Positions 23,201 to 35,108 of a DNA stretch of 64,000 nucleotides are shown here, in pieces. The notes under the pieces were generated by a model. That model was given only the letters and a program-made list of their open reading frames with translations, ran no database searches and had not been told where the DNA came from. Position numbers and translations under genes: made by a program. Each line of letters opens with the position of its first letter. The stretch's first letter is position 1. The stretch is from Durusdinium trenchii (taxonomy: Eukaryota > Sar > Dinophyceae > Suessiales > Symbiodiniaceae): positions 994,464 to 1,058,463 of the forward strand of contig CAXAMN010021374.1 in assembly GCA_963970005.1 (NCBI GenBank). Direction: 5' to 3'.

Positions 23201-26200
23201 TTATGCTGAACCTGTCTTAATTACAGCAAAGGAGACCTTGCCTCAAAGGCTTGTGTGTACAAATTGCTCGTGGGTGACCCAGTGATGCCGAAGGGGATGA
23301 AGAAACACATGCCTCAGCAACATTTAATGGGATTCAACAAAGACACAATAGAATGGAATGGGGCAATATGGACCACAGGGTTCGTTCTCTTCAACTGAAA
23401 TCCCACGTGTCCGGTGCGTCTAGCTGCATTCACCAGACACGTGAACTGCAGGGGCGACAGCGACGCGTTCTCATACATCCCTTGAAGACCAAAAAGGGGT
23501 ACCTGTTCACTTCTTGTCAAAGAAGTGATTATATAGTTTCAGACGTTCAAGACACACAGAATGCTAGCGGCACGCTCTTACTATTTGATTCATGGCTGCA
23601 AGATTCTGCAAGCACATATTTGTAAGACATCTTCCCTGATTCTCCCTGTGCCCCTCGGCTGCCCACCCATCGGCAGCAGGACATTCACCAAGTCATCCCA
23701 GGTGGTGGTGGCCATGGTGAGCACCTGATCGACCGCACTGCACGACTACGTCGACGTCCAGCAGTCGCTTCACCAGTCATGTCATCTTGGATTTGATGTC
23801 CAACCTGGAAAACATTCTTCCTCAGAAGGGGATTTCCAATCGGAAAAAAAACATCTCCTTACGCTCCTTAAGCAAAACCAGGTCATTTGTGGGAGTGTGC
23901 GGGCTATCTTGCCAAGGTCACTGTCACTTCTCCACTGAAATCTCCCTGACCAGGTGCAAACTAGGCACAAGGAGCGGCCGCAGTGGGAGCGCCAACGCGA
24001 AGCTCAGACGTTCGATTGCTCCGCCATCCTCCTCCCAACCTGGAAGAATTCCAGAAGCATTTCCAACTAACATGCCATTCACTTCCGTCGCTGTATCATC
24101 TCTTCCCAGCAAACAATATCAACACCTCCTGTCCTATCAAAAAGAAAGAAAAGGTAACACAGAAACCTTTCACCAATTGCAGCGCCTCGTGTCAACCACC
24201 CACGGTCTTTGTCAGGCTAATTACCTGATTTTGTGCGCGCTTGTTTTTTTTTCGCCGTAGATTCTGTGGATGGCCTCCCCGTTTTGCCGGTCACCTTCCG
24301 CGCAACTTCTAGCCCGATGGTTGCGTTGGCTTCTGTCCCCAGCAAGCGCTTTAGCTCATGTTGCCTTGCTGTCATACATCGCGGTGCGATGCGTTGGCCT
24401 CAAGGACACGGGACCGAGAGGGCCAAGCACCCGGCCAGCGGTGCATCATTGCGGGATCGCAATGGTTGGGTATGGCCCACGAGCGAGCCGACACGAGCGA
24501 GCCGACACTACGCCAGCCATGCGCTCAAACAAACGACCACAACCAAGCAACAAGCCAAGAGCGGCACGCCAGCATGACACCAAGCACAAAGCATCACAGG
24601 TCAAGGAGTTTCTCTATCCGGTCTGGGTCCTACTAGTCAATGGGCACCGATCCAAATTGGGCGCCGAAGCTCATGCGCCTGATCCATCTTTACGGAGGAC
24701 GTCTTGTTACGATTCTTCAGGAGTCATACCCTGGTCACACACCTCCACGTCTACAACGGCCTGCATGCAGCTTCAAGCGGTCCATCCAGCTGTCGGCCGC
24801 AAAGGATGGGGGCTCCGCCACAGGCTCACCAGCCAAGGCTGGGAATGACACCTCGAAGGCATTGGGATCACTCCAACATATTTCAGGTGTTCATTGCCGG
24901 CAAGCACAACACAGCAACTTGATTCGTAAACGATCGTAAACATAATAAAAGGATCATTAACGCTGACAAATGGATGCAAATGGTGCTGTCAGCAATCTTC
25001 AGATCATTGGGCACGTTCGAACTGAACGCGTGATTCCACCATTTTCCATGTGGCTTATTTTGGCTTCAGCTCAACTCTTGAGCACAAACTCAATTCCACT
25101 ATGTTCCACTTGTATTAAACCTACAGTAAAACACCTGCATTTTCCATGCCACCACCCTCTTCGCCGCGCGGCCGCCACCCGGCTGCCACGTCCCACGAAG
25201 CTGCCAGGCCCTGAGCCCGCGCTGAAGGACGAGCCCCGCCGCGGCGCCGGAGCGCCGGTGACCGCGCTGGGTCCGACGGCCGCGTCCGCGGAAGCGCGGC
25301 GCGCTCGGCGGGACTCGCGGAGGCTGAGGAAAACATAGAGGACGTAGAACAAGTTCATGATGAGCGCCATGTACCTCATTTAGTATCATTGAGTTATATC
25401 ATATTTAACTGATGACATCTTGAATACTGAATCTCACGGATTGCATGTCACATCATCCTTGCATCTTTCAACCAGTGAGTGCAGTTGGGGTGCGGTTGTC
25501 GCTTGTGGTAGTTTGCTATGTCGTTTTAGAGGGTTCGGATGGTTTGGTCATCATTGACAACTTTTCACACGCCGGTAAAGCTTCTCTCAAAACAAGAAGC
25601 TAAGCAGCGGCTATTGTCAAAGGTTTAAGCAGGTGCCAGTGTGTCACATACCTCCTTGAGATTGATCGAAAACAAATCTCTAAGCTTCGTCACCCAGCGC
25701 CAACCCACTGGCCGTTTCGCCAAGCGGGATCTTGCCAATAACCTGACTTCCATATGTTCCGTGCGAGGTCGTGAGAACCGTGGGCATCGTCCTCTGCCAC
25801 CTAAAGTGAGCCGTGGGCGCTCCGGCAGCATTTGCGCAACACAACGTTTTGTTATCGACTTGGTTATCGATCAGGCCTTCGTCGGGAAAAGGCGCATTGT
25901 ACGTACGAACTGACCACCTCTTTCAAGGCTCACGCATCAGTGCTGCACGCTTCGCAAGACTTCGCTTCGCAAGAAGGGTCATTGCTCGGAACCTAACAAG
26001 CTTGGCTGCTGGCGCAGGGTGCTTCAGCATGCTGAAAAGCAAAGGAGAGAGCGTTGTACAGTCTGCCCGCAGCACAAGCAGCTTGCCCGCGGCCAAACAG
26101 CCCGATGGTTTCGTTGTGCGCAGTGCGTCACACAGCTTGCCGGTCACCGCCAGTCCAATAGCTTCGTTGCCAGCACGCAGCGTTGCCGAACATCTCCAAA

Positions 26201-28046
26201 CACTGACAAAGCAAAAAAACACAGCGACATAGTTCAAGTCATCGATTTTGTGTAGTTCACAAGTCATCGCTTTGACGTCGGTTTGGAGCAGCTCACATCA
26301 TGGGAGTGAACCTCGACGAACAGTTTTGCCTGTAGCTCCAGATAGCTCAAGTGCTGTCTAGAAACGTGGAGACAAACCCAAAGGATCCGAAGAGGATCAT
26401 CAAACCAACTGCCAAAAAGCGGAAGCTGATGTCACGAGTGAGGACTGAAGGATTCACTTGGATGCCTCAGCAGGGAGCTCTTCAACTGATAAAGCAAGAA
26501 CCGGTAGGTTTGCTATTTCCCACGTCTTTGTTTCTTACGTGCCAAATCAAGAATATAGTCATATCATGTCATATCCACTGCTGCAGCCTGCTGCAGCTGC
26601 ACCACTTGTTTAACTGATCAAACAACAAAGAGTCATAGACTAGAAGCCTTCTGACCCTGCGAAGAGCAACACCAGGGAGGCCACAAAAGTGTTGATGAAG
26701 ACCCCAGTGCCAAAGACACCTCCAAGCCAAAGTCGAACCTTAGCTAGCTTAGCTTCAAGAGGTCGTGAAAGTTCCTTGGGTTGATGGAAGACCACACTTC
26801 CAACTTAAAGGATATATGTATGTATACACACATGTCATGTGTCTTTGCTTGTCTCTTCCTCACATCTTGTTTGAGACATATCAGTCAGTCCTAACCACGC
26901 AGCTAAGGCACATCACTCTCACTTGATTCGCCGCCACCGTTTGCGAGAGCCTGGCTTGCTGGGTTGTGTAGTGTGGTCATGTAGCTCCACAGCTTTCAAG
27001 GCCATGCTGACAGTGGTAACAGAAGGGAAGGACATGCACTCGCCACGAAAGGCAAGGACATCGAGTGGTCGCTAGAGCAATAGCACACTGCTGCAGCGTT
27101 ATGCCTGCTTCCTGACTTGGCCCGTGCCCGTTTCCCATTTTTTCTGGATCTGACAGGCGTCCGACATAAAGCCGATCATGAAGTCATTGGCCGATCCGCC
27201 CAACGCCAGCAGGGTGGCACCAAGCAGGGCATCAGACATCCTCAGAGGCACCGTTGATCTGCTCAGCAGCCCCAATAGGTGCTACAAGTTGTGTTCAATC
27301 TTTGTGACTCAGGGAATCCTGCATGATCAAGCGGAACTTGGGATGGATTGCCATAGAGGGCTGCCAAATGCGATCAGTAGAAGTACCTGTACCTTGAACC
27401 TTCAACTGTTATCCCTTGTTTTGTTTCGCTGATCAATACTCCTACTGGTGCAAACTGGACTGGTTGAGGCTTACTTGTGCCGAGCAAGCATCTTGAGACC
27501 ACGGCCAATTTGGATCAGCACAGGCACCAAGTAACCATCGGCCACTACCTGGAAGTGGAGAGTGGACGACAAAAGCTAGAACAAGAAGCGGGGGGGCTAC
27601 AAACAAAGGCCAGTCTTGTGAGCTCCCTATCACATCATCGACAGGGAAGACTTATACTAAGACTTTAAGAACCTTTAGTTATATAGTTACCAACTTGAAG
27701 TCCCAACCTCTGCCCCAACGATTTTCTCAGCTTGGAACAAACGCATAGACCAAGTTACTCCCATCACAATGAAATAGTAGAACAAGAGCAGAAGGCACAG
27801 GATGGTCGCCCAGAAGGCATTTCCTGACTTTTGCCACATGACTTCAACTCTTCACACTTTCAACTCGTGGGATGGGATGGGCTGTGGAAGATCGGATGGG
27901 CTTTTAGCCCGCAGAGGACAGACGAAAGATTTAACTCCTCAAACATCGAAAGCTGCTTGCGGCCAGGCACCCTTCAATGTGCATGCATAAATCGCCTCAT
28001 AGTCCAGCAAGGTGTCATCATCCGCGTTGCAGCTCATCAACATGCA
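20221..28046 (-). CDS. Na+/Ca2+ exchanger-family (Na_Ca_ex) cation antiporter, at least 17 exons
   Basis: Multi-exon gene; no single ORF reveals it. Exons (5' to 3', minus): 27971-28046, 27708-27823, 27493-27548, 27155-27240, 26648-26719, 26378-26465, 25135-25374, 24761-24870, 23951-24039, 23724 to about 23690 (3' edge unresolved), 23008-23060, 22705-22823, 21499-21584, 21096-21160, 20825-20927, 20538-20627, 20221-20304. Except at that one junction the phases close exactly. Fifteen resolved donors: ten GT, two GC, three GA. The protein reads: Cys-containing N-terminal segment, TM1, first alpha repeat (GATLLALGGSANDF, then FGTGVFINTF), TRDISFRFLAVG, ALIMNLFYVLYVF, a basic/Gly-rich cytosolic loop, then TMs with the second alpha repeat (GITLLAWGNCVDN, then ITGIYAGPMFNVLFG), HSKVSGWRMTRSLG and a short C-tail. 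Likely Ca2+ export coupled to Na+ (K+-dependence unknown). The true start codon was not found. Confidence 0.88.
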
Positions 28047-30214
28047 CTGCGCCGAGGAATGACCGCTCAGCCAGGAGAGTGCTTGCCTGCCGGTCTCGTC
28101 CCCTCTACCACCACACAGCCACCTCTTTGACCAATTCCAGCCTGGCGTCTTCTCGGTTGGATGCCACTGCGGCCAATGAACAAAAGGCTCCCTGGCGGAG
28201 ACGTCGCGCCGTCACGCCAGCAAAGAAAGAATCCAAAGCCAGTCCAACTCCCAACACATCAGTTGCCCAATGCCCAGATCATTATATACCCATTACCCCG
28301 TCACCATCGGGTTCACATTGACCCTAGCTCTTTGCCTCCACCTCCCCATCCTTCATCTGGGAGTCCACTGCCTCAAAAGGCGATCGGGTCGGAAGATCCA
28401 AATCGATCTGGGTCATCTGAGATCTCAAGTGCTAAGGCCATCGGACAACCTTTTGCAGCACGACCAGCACAACCCTAGATCGAAACCCTTTGGCTGGTCT
28501 GAAATCTCGGAGGTGCCAGCCCCACACGATTTCACGCTCTCATTCTTTGTTCTGATTTCTTTTGTAACTCCAACGCTGCCAAGCGACCAGCTGGCCGTCC
28601 TGCGAGGGTCAGAGAGACGCGAGCTTGCACTGCCATAGTGAGATCATAGCATGTTACGCATGCATTTTGGATGTCTGATGATGTCTGCCACATCTGCAGA
28701 AAACCAGTTTGAATAATTTTGACATCATGTAAAGCTGCACATGACCTTGAAGGATACTGCAAATGCGCCATTCTCTGATCTGAAATGTGTCCCCCAATGA
28801 GGACACCATCCACTGAGTGATTTTCTAGATTCCAGAAAGAAAAAGCAGCAACAAGGAAAAGGAATGACATCCAACAATTGGTTTGGGTGTCTGAAGTCTG
28901 AGCTGAAACCGCATCAACCCAGGCCTGCAACTCTTTCATCCGCTCTGCTATTTGGACCTGTGAGAATCCGGCAGGGACAGGACTTCAAAGGAGTTGCTAT
29001 TAGGGAACACAACAAATGACTGCATCAACATACTAAGCATGCTTGGGACGCCAAGACATGGCAGGAACACTTGGAGCCTTCCTCAAACGCTTCATGTTGG
29101 AAGAAAAAAATCTTGTCTGAAAGCACACAAGTTGCTCATTTGGCAGCCACGTTTTCTGGAACCAACCTCAAAAAGTGGACTCCTGGACCTCTCTTGTTCT
29201 ATTGGAAAGGTTCACCACCAAGACCTCGCTGCATTCGGTCAAACCCGAAGCTAAGGTTAAAGTAAGTCAGATCTTCGCTACTAGTAGCTTCTTGTTACTA
29301 GTAGTAAGGCGAGGAGCTACTAGTAGCATCCTTGCTCCTAGTAGCGATGTCCTTTCTTCTTGTTACGCACCGTCCAAGATACGGCCAATGTATCCTTCTT
29401 GAACATCTAGACGAGGGAGTACAACCCGCCCGCAACAGCTAGGTAGCTTTGCCCATGCCCGATCTCGCAGCCTTGCAGGCTTCATCTTTGGATGCGATGC
29501 AAGCGTCGTCCTTCTCCCCAACCTGTGGTCAGGATGCAAACCATGCAAACCGCAACCCCCACAAACCGGCGGAGTGGTCCAAGAAAACCACGACGTCCAC
29601 ACGTCTATGAAGGCCGGCAAAATGTGCTGGACGATGCTGGATGATGTAGCATGGGGCACCACTGGTCAGCATGAAGAGATGATTGAAGATTTGTCAAATC
29701 CAGCGTGGATCCAGCTAGATGGACCCATGACAATAGTCAATAGTCCTTATGTTTGTTGGATCCATGAACGCTTTGCTGCAGCTGTGGACAGGTACCTCCA
29801 GAACGGAGCAAATGGTTCCCGCGGATGTGTCACAGGAAGCATAGTCAAGGAAGATGTCTGGCGTTGGTGACATACCTGCACGATGGAGTTCAAGTCAAGA
29901 CTTCAAGTACAGTACTTAATCTATCTAGCTCTATGTATATATATATAATACAACATTGTATACCATGCGGATAGTTCAAGATGATTCAAAACCGAAGTAA
30001 TGGACTTCTCCCTGGGAGTCCGGGGCAATTGCCTGTGTTCACACCGAACAAAGCCATCATGTTCGACTCGTGTCCCTGCGAGCATCCTTTTCTCTCCACG
30101 AATTCAGGTTCGTTCTGCCAGATCTCCCTTAGGGAATCGACATGAAGATATGGACATCTAAGAAGATCTGCGTAGATCTACATTACATCATTACATCTGT
30201 CGAGAACGCTTGCT
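28047..30214. other. 5' region of the exchanger gene and spacer; start exon not resolved
   Basis: The first exon(s) of the exchanger should lie here on minus. A hydrophobic stretch near 28880-28810 (MSFLFLVAAFSFW) is a candidate signal/first exon, but no frame-consistent splice path was found. The TACTAGTAGC dispersed repeat occurs at 29276-29352. A plus ORF at 29574-29870 has no family features and opposes the array; I do not call it. Confidence 0.4.
29276..29352. repeat. CTACTAGTAGC dispersed repeat, copy 1
   Basis: Several overlapping copies of short palindromic-like words (GCTACTAGTAGC, CTTGTTACTAGTAG). The same words recur near 38665, 41576, 56158 and 58967. Confidence 0.75.
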
Positions 30215-32335
30215 TCACGGAGCCTTGGTCTCCTCCACTTCGCCACGTGGGTCATGGGGCGATCGAGGCTCCTCAGGCTCTTGTGCCTGGTTCCATTTCA
30301 CCTGCTCCAAGTCCCGCACTTCCGGAGGCTGTGCCAGAGCATCCTCGGTCATCCGTGAACTATCCATAGAATCATCCATGGTCTCGTCATCATCCATGAT
30401 CTGTTGGGCATGGACCTTGGAAGTCGCTGGGCCAAAGGACATTTGCGAGATGGATCTGGGAATCTGGTCCTTGGAAGGGCCTCGGCTACCATCTTCTTTG
30501 GAAGGAGACCATTCATCTGCACCAAGACCACCACAACAGCCAGTGAGGTTCCGGAAGGACCGACTGAGGGGACGCCACACCATGGCTAAGCCCCACAAGG
30601 CAGGGATCACCACCACAATCACCACTGTAAGACCAAACCATGCATTCTTCTCATTGAAAAAGGGCTCCTCTCTAGCCTTGTCCTGTTTGCTGAAGCACGT
30701 GATGGCATGGGTGATCTCCGGTTGCCCAGCTGGTTCAAGTCGAAGCCATGTCTGCCCCCAGTAGGCTGCATTTGGATCCTTGGTCCGCTGGCCTCCATAG
30801 ATGTAGCAAATGTAGTAGCCATAGGCATAAGCACTACACCAAGGATCTTGGGTACATTGCTCCCGGCACTCTTCCTCTACAAGGACATTGCCGAAATACC
30901 GTGGAATATCTGCAGGGAATCCAGCATGCCCTTCACATGAGTAGTAGCCCTCGAAGGCATACTTTGGGTCTCTCAATTGGTGACCCACGCACTGCCCCTC
31001 CACACACCGCTTGTCGTAGGTGTTGGGGTCGCCATCCTCACATTTCGTCCCCTCCGGTTCGGGTGTGAAAACACACTGACCAGTCCAGGGGTCACATGTT
31101 CCCACTTGCCCTGTGCAAAAGACTGAGTTTGTACAAATTTTATCTTTGCAAATCACCTCAGGAATGTTGCTGAGTTCCCTACGGCAAAGTCCAGCACCAC
31201 ACTTGCCATCAACCACCCCCCCATACTGGCTACTGCAAGGTGTATCATCAGGCTTCGCTTCAAAGACGCAACTTCCTGTGGGCGGGTCGCATGCTCCCTC
31301 CACTTTGTCGGTGGGTACAAGACAGCTATTGAGGGTGTTACACTTCACATCAAAGCGGACACATTTGTCTTCAATGCCGGTGCACACGGCGTTTTGACAG
31401 GTATCCGTGTGCGTGTAGTCCTTGCCATCTGCACAGGGTGTCCCGTCAGGTAGCGTAGAGTAATAGCATTGACCGTCCCCAGGTGCGCAAACACCAACAT
31501 CCTGACATGGATCTGTCAGCGGGCACGTCTTGCCAGTAATGATGCAAATATTGGCCGGGCGGTGCTTGTACTTCCCACAAAGAGTGCTGGGCCGATGATT
31601 GAAGCACATACGAGAAATCCCATCACAATTGTCTGGCGTGCCATCCAAGCGGAGAAGCTCCGTTTCGCCCTCACATTGATCAGGCTCTCCAGGAAAGCCT
31701 CGCGATTTCCAGCAGTTGCACTTGTGCCAATTGCCACAATTTGCCTGGCAGTCATTGCTTTCTCGAGTGTAGCACTCACTTGTGTCAAGCAATGCCGACG
31801 GGCAACGCAAAGTCTCAAAATCATCTGCCACTCCTTGACAAACACCTTGCGCTTCATCAAATTGTACTGAATCGGCCAGAAGGGTGAAAAGACACTCATC
31901 ATAGATGGCCGACGCAATGGACCCGCAATTCTGACACGAGATGTTGCATGCTTGGAAGGCCGATTCATTGAAGAAGGCGCAGCGGGCCGCATCCGCACCC
32001 CAGAAGGATAACTCCATGCATGAGTTCACGGCCTCCCTGACAATGGTTCCCCGACATTTATCGGTGTAGCACGGTGGAGCAGGTTCTTGAGGGCAAAGTG
32101 GGGGACCAGTGTAGTTGGCCTCATTTACGGCAGTAAAGTTGTCTGTGCAGTTGGTTGCATTGCTGCCATTGCTGCCGTTGCTATCATTGCTGTTGTTGAC
32201 ACTTTGTGCCGCTGCACAAGATAAAATCAGGAAGCAGAGAGTGAAACTTTGACGCGCCCATCGAAGAGGACCTGAAGGCATGAGCCTTCGAGGCGCATCC
32301 GAACTAGAGACACTGTGCTGATTCTGCCTAGACAT
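30215..32335 (-). CDS. Cysteine-rich single-pass membrane protein (706 aa, intronless)
   Basis: Predicted type I membrane protein. A hydrophobic signal-like segment (residues about 30-44, FTLCFLILSCAAAQ) follows a basic N-terminus. Next comes an Asn/Ser-rich stretch with many N-x-S/T sites (46-75), then a long ectodomain with more than 40 Cys. Residues about 275-450 contain repeats of a pattern like DGTPCADGKxxxxxDTCxxxxCxG, similar in style to disintegrin/EGF-like Cys-rich repeats. Residues about 465-545 look PAN/apple-like (YYSCEGHAG ... ECREQCTQDPWCSAYAYG). A TM helix lies at about 565-587 and an acidic cytosolic tail at 588-706. It lacks introns although the exchanger downstream on the same strand has many, so a retrocopy origin is possible. 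A surface or adhesion/receptor role is inferred from topology only. Confidence 0.85.
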   Translation of the reverse strand: MSRQNQHSVSSSDAPRRLMPSGPLRWARQSFTLCFLILSCAAAQSVNNSNDSNGSNGSNATNCTDNFTAVNEANYTGPPLCPQEPAPPCYTDKCRGTIVREAVNSCMELSFWGADAARCAFFNESAFQACNISCQNCGSIASAIYDECLFTLLADSVQFDEAQGVCQGVADDFETLRCPSALLDTSECYTRESNDCQANCGNWHKCNCWKSRGFPGEPDQCEGETELLRLDGTPDNCDGISRMCFNHRPSTLCGKYKHRPANICIITGKTCPLTDPCQDVGVCAPGDGQCYYSTLPDGTPCADGKDYTHTDTCQNAVCTGIEDKCVRFDVKCNTLNSCLVPTDKVEGACDPPTGSCVFEAKPDDTPCSSQYGGVVDGKCGAGLCRRELSNIPEVICKDKICTNSVFCTGQVGTCDPWTGQCVFTPEPEGTKCEDGDPNTYDKRCVEGQCVGHQLRDPKYAFEGYYSCEGHAGFPADIPRYFGNVLVEEECREQCTQDPWCSAYAYGYYICYIYGGQRTKDPNAAYWGQTWLRLEPAGQPEITHAITCFSKQDKAREEPFFNEKNAWFGLTVVIVVVIPALWGLAMVWRPLSRSFRNLTGCCGGLGADEWSPSKEDGSRGPSKDQIPRSISQMSFGPATSKVHAQQIMDDDETMDDSMDSSRMTEDALAQPPEVRDLEQVKWNQAQEPEEPRSPHDPRGEVEETKAP

Positions 32336-32663
32336 GCCTAGACTGTTGACTGGAGCTACCGCACATGCTAGTGGCTACCCTGGGCAACTGTGAGACCTGC
32401 CAAGTTGGACAAAACAGCACAGTCATCAAAGCCGACTCACAACCGCTCGAGAAGCAAGCTACAGGGTGCGGATGCGATCGCTCTGAGCTTTGCTGCAAGA
32501 CTGAAATCCCTCATCGCACAAAAAGAACACGACCGGCCTAGCTTGTCAGGCCTTGCCCTATACTTACAGTACATTCTCTTTGATCCCAGCTATGTGTTCC
32601 CCCAGGTCTGTGAGACATGGAGTTTCGCCAGTTTCGCCCATCCTCTTTCATCATCTCGCCTGC

Positions 32664-33284
32664 CTTGCAGGATGACACGTCGGTGTACATGGCCATGGGT
32701 ATACCAAAGATGGTGCTCCTTGGCCTCCGGGTTGAGCCAAATGGTTCCCAAGCCTGGTGCCTCCTCGCCGGTGGCAGTCTGGATCGAATGACAACTGAAA
32801 AACGTAGGGTGTGAAGCAGAACGCCCACCAGTCAGATTTGTCTCCAATAAATAACTATAGCCCTAGAGATGCGGAAGGAGGAAGAAGAAAAAGAAGAAGA
32901 CCGTTTGAAGCAACAAGGACACTAAAGCAAAAGTGGAATGGTTTGTACCCAAGGACACTAAAGCAAAAGTGGAATGGTTTGTACCCAATGAAAGGGGAAC
33001 TCAGCACAATGCCGTCAAAAACCACCTTGGTGACAAATAGTCCGTAGCGGTAGTGGATCAACGACGAATACATGTTGTCATAGATGTATGGATCAGCCTT
33101 CACAAGAAGGTTTGTAGCCGGGGTTGTCAATTTCACCATCCAGTTTATACCAACCCACCCTGGGACAATGGCTTTGGAATGTGCATGTCCGCTCTCCTTC
33201 AATGTGACACTTTCTGGAATCGCTGAGTTGCTAAAGTACAAAGCGCTGAGCATCGTATGCAAAGAGGTTGCATCGTGTAGACAC
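32664..33284 (-). CDS. Unidentified gene, two exon-like segments
   Basis: Two segments on minus look coding and have plausible splice edges: 33026-33284 (begins after GATCGCAG, ends before GTGGTTTTTG) and 32664-32794 (begins after GTTTTTCAG, ends before GCAGGCGAG). The first reads with IPESVTLKESGHAHSKAIVP and DPYIYDNMYSSLIHYRYG; the second with TATGEEAPGLGTIWLNPEAK and HHLWYTHGHVHRR. I recognise no family. The two exons need not be adjacent, and others may lie upstream. Same strand as its neighbours. Confidence 0.4.
32915..32986. repeat. 36-bp tandem duplication
   Basis: Two adjacent identical copies of a 36-bp unit beginning AAGGACACTAAAGC. It lies in what would be an intron of the unidentified gene. 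Confidence 0.92.
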
Positions 33285-33559
33285 CTGCGATCACACAAGT
33301 ATCGGTGGTCGCGAGACCTGACACCTACCCAGCGACCTGCATGGCCAAGAAACACCGACTTGTGTCACTTCTATCTCCGACACCAAACTGAAAGTGGATC
33401 TGTTTTTGAAAAAGATCCTGCCAACCAAACAGAAGCATCTGGGCCTACTGCACTTGCAATATTAAATATGGGATCACAGTTCTCAACACAAGGTATATAA
33501 TTACCCAAAGGTGCTCATTGTTTTTGTTTCTCACGTACAAGTCTTACAGGAAATGGGAT

Positions 33560-33615
33560 CATAGATATATATATATATATATATGGATATGATATGATAT
33601 GATATGATATGATTC
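33560..33615. repeat. (AT)n and (GATAT)n microsatellite
   Basis: An AT dinucleotide run followed by repeated GATAT, directly in front of the first copy of a 426-bp direct repeat. Confidence 0.9.
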
Positions 33616-33619
33616 AGCA

Positions 33620-34045
33620 CACACTTGAGATATTGTGTACGGAACTGACTGCGGTGCCACACGCCGGCCTAGGGTTCCAATTCCTAAGGGTACAGGTAAG
33701 GAAACCTAAAAGGAGGTGGAGGTCCATCCAGCGGAGGTCCCGAAGGTTTCAAGAGGCCAGCAACTCTAAAAGAAAATACCGATCGAGCGGACGACAAGGT
33801 GACGACGTTCGTGCAAAAAAGTCAAGTTCACAGTCTGAAGTGAATCACCGCTGCATTAGACGCTTACTGCAAAACACAGAAGTGGAACAGCTTGAAAACA
33901 GTTCACGTTGCAGGTACAGGAATGTGCGTCCACATTCCCTTCCGGCTGAATCCCGTAGCTTCGTTGGCATGGCTAGGGAAACAGCTGCCATGCCCCCTGC
34001 TAAAAATCCGAAAGGATCCCTATGGTTCCAAGGGTTACACACACA
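33620..34045. repeat. 426-bp direct repeat, copy A
   Basis: Nearly identical to 35109-35535; I see three base differences, including C/G at the codon after ATGCCCC and G/A in CTATGG/CTATGA. It starts CACACTTGAG and ends in a CA run. An ORF of about 130 codons (basic, Arg/Lys/Ser-rich) is conserved in both copies, but conservation here may simply reflect recent duplication. Ends are not TG...CA, so I do not call it an LTR. Confidence 0.9.
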
Positions 34046-34166
34046 CGCCTCCCCGAAGGGAGGCATGTGTGACCTCCATCCTGCTCGGAAAGGAGGTAGG
34101 CACATGTGCACGCAAAAAGGGACAGATGAAAATGAGAAGGACAAGACAGACAAAGGTGTGTGTGGT

Positions 34167-34840
34167 TGCCGATGAAAAGGAACCAAGTGAAGAGGGACAA
34201 CCGATGAGCCAAACCTCATTGAAACGAACCTGGGCCACCTGAACCTTGCTGTAAGTAAAGTACGCGTGCGTGTGTGTGTACAAACTAAGGTCCGGACGAT
34301 AGTGCGCGCAAGAGAAAGAAAGGATGAGGATGAAGACACATGAAGACAGAAAGACATGAAAGAAAAGAGGAAAAAAACCGTCAGTGGGGGCCGATGAAAG
34401 GGGAACCAAATGAACGGGGACAAACCGATGACAAACCAAACCTCATTAGAAAACCTGTTGCAGAAGCCGAGTTTGCTTGTAAACACGCCGCGCGCGAGGA
34501 AAGAGGGGGCAGGGGGAGGAAGAAAAGAAAGGGAAAGAAAGAAGGAGACAAAGGTGCTCCCAGCTACGACACATGCGTCCAGGGACACACCAAAAAGAAG
34601 GGCTCCCAGCTATGACGCAGCATCCAGGGACACCCAGAAAGGAGGGTGAAGAGAGGAAAGAGAGAAGGAAAGAAAGAGAGAGGGAGAGAAAGGGAGAGGA
34701 AAGGAAGGTGTTCCCAGCTACGAACAGTTGTCCAGGGACACACCAAAGGAAGAAAGGGGAGATCCTGAGTATTACATTCAGGAAAACCCCAGAAAGCAAA
34801 GAGAGGAAGGGGGAGGGAAGGGGGAGAAGGGGGTTAAGTT
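34167..34840. repeat. Purine-rich region with diverged internal repeats
   Basis: GCCGATGAAAAGGAACC-type text at 34167 returns at about 34389 (period about 221). A CCCAGCTACGA...GTCCAGGGACAC unit occurs near 34558, 34605 and 34710. The rest is AG-rich. ORFs of up to 247 codons on either strand here are low-complexity artefacts. Confidence 0.75.
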
Positions 34841-35108
34841 CTCCACAGGTTCCAATGAACCTAAAGTGCTTCGGTCGCTCTGACCACGTTGAGGCGTTAA
34901 GCCAGCTTGGACCGCTGCGGTCACGTACAGGCATGAGCCAACTTGGAATTCCAAAGATGAGACAAAGATCATCGTACGTACGGCCTAGGCCACCTTCGCC
35001 CGCTCTGGGCATCTACATCTCCGGGCAGGGGAGATAACGACGTACACCCGTTCGACGGGTCCACGGGAGGCACTCTGCGGGCTCATCCCGGGTTGGCACA
35101 AGGCCAAT

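Noticed and set aside
24270..24848. 192-codon plus ORF and overlapping plus ORFs at 24.2-24.9 kb
   Set aside because: Opposite to a minus exon (24761-24870) that fits the exchanger gene with correct phases; the plus translations have no family features.
29574..29870. 98-codon plus ORF
   Set aside because: No family, no splice context, and opposite to the direction of the surrounding gene array.
32725..32745. Relic spliced-leader-like TTGAGCCAAATGG on plus (complement of CCATTTTGGCTCAA)
   Set aside because: It lacks one A, has no extended match, and lies inside an exon-like segment whose reading explains it.
33845..34588. 247-codon minus ORF and overlapping plus ORFs
   Set aside because: Translation of purine/pyrimidine-rich low-complexity DNA (long runs of Ser/Phe/Leu or Arg/Lys/Glu); no domain.
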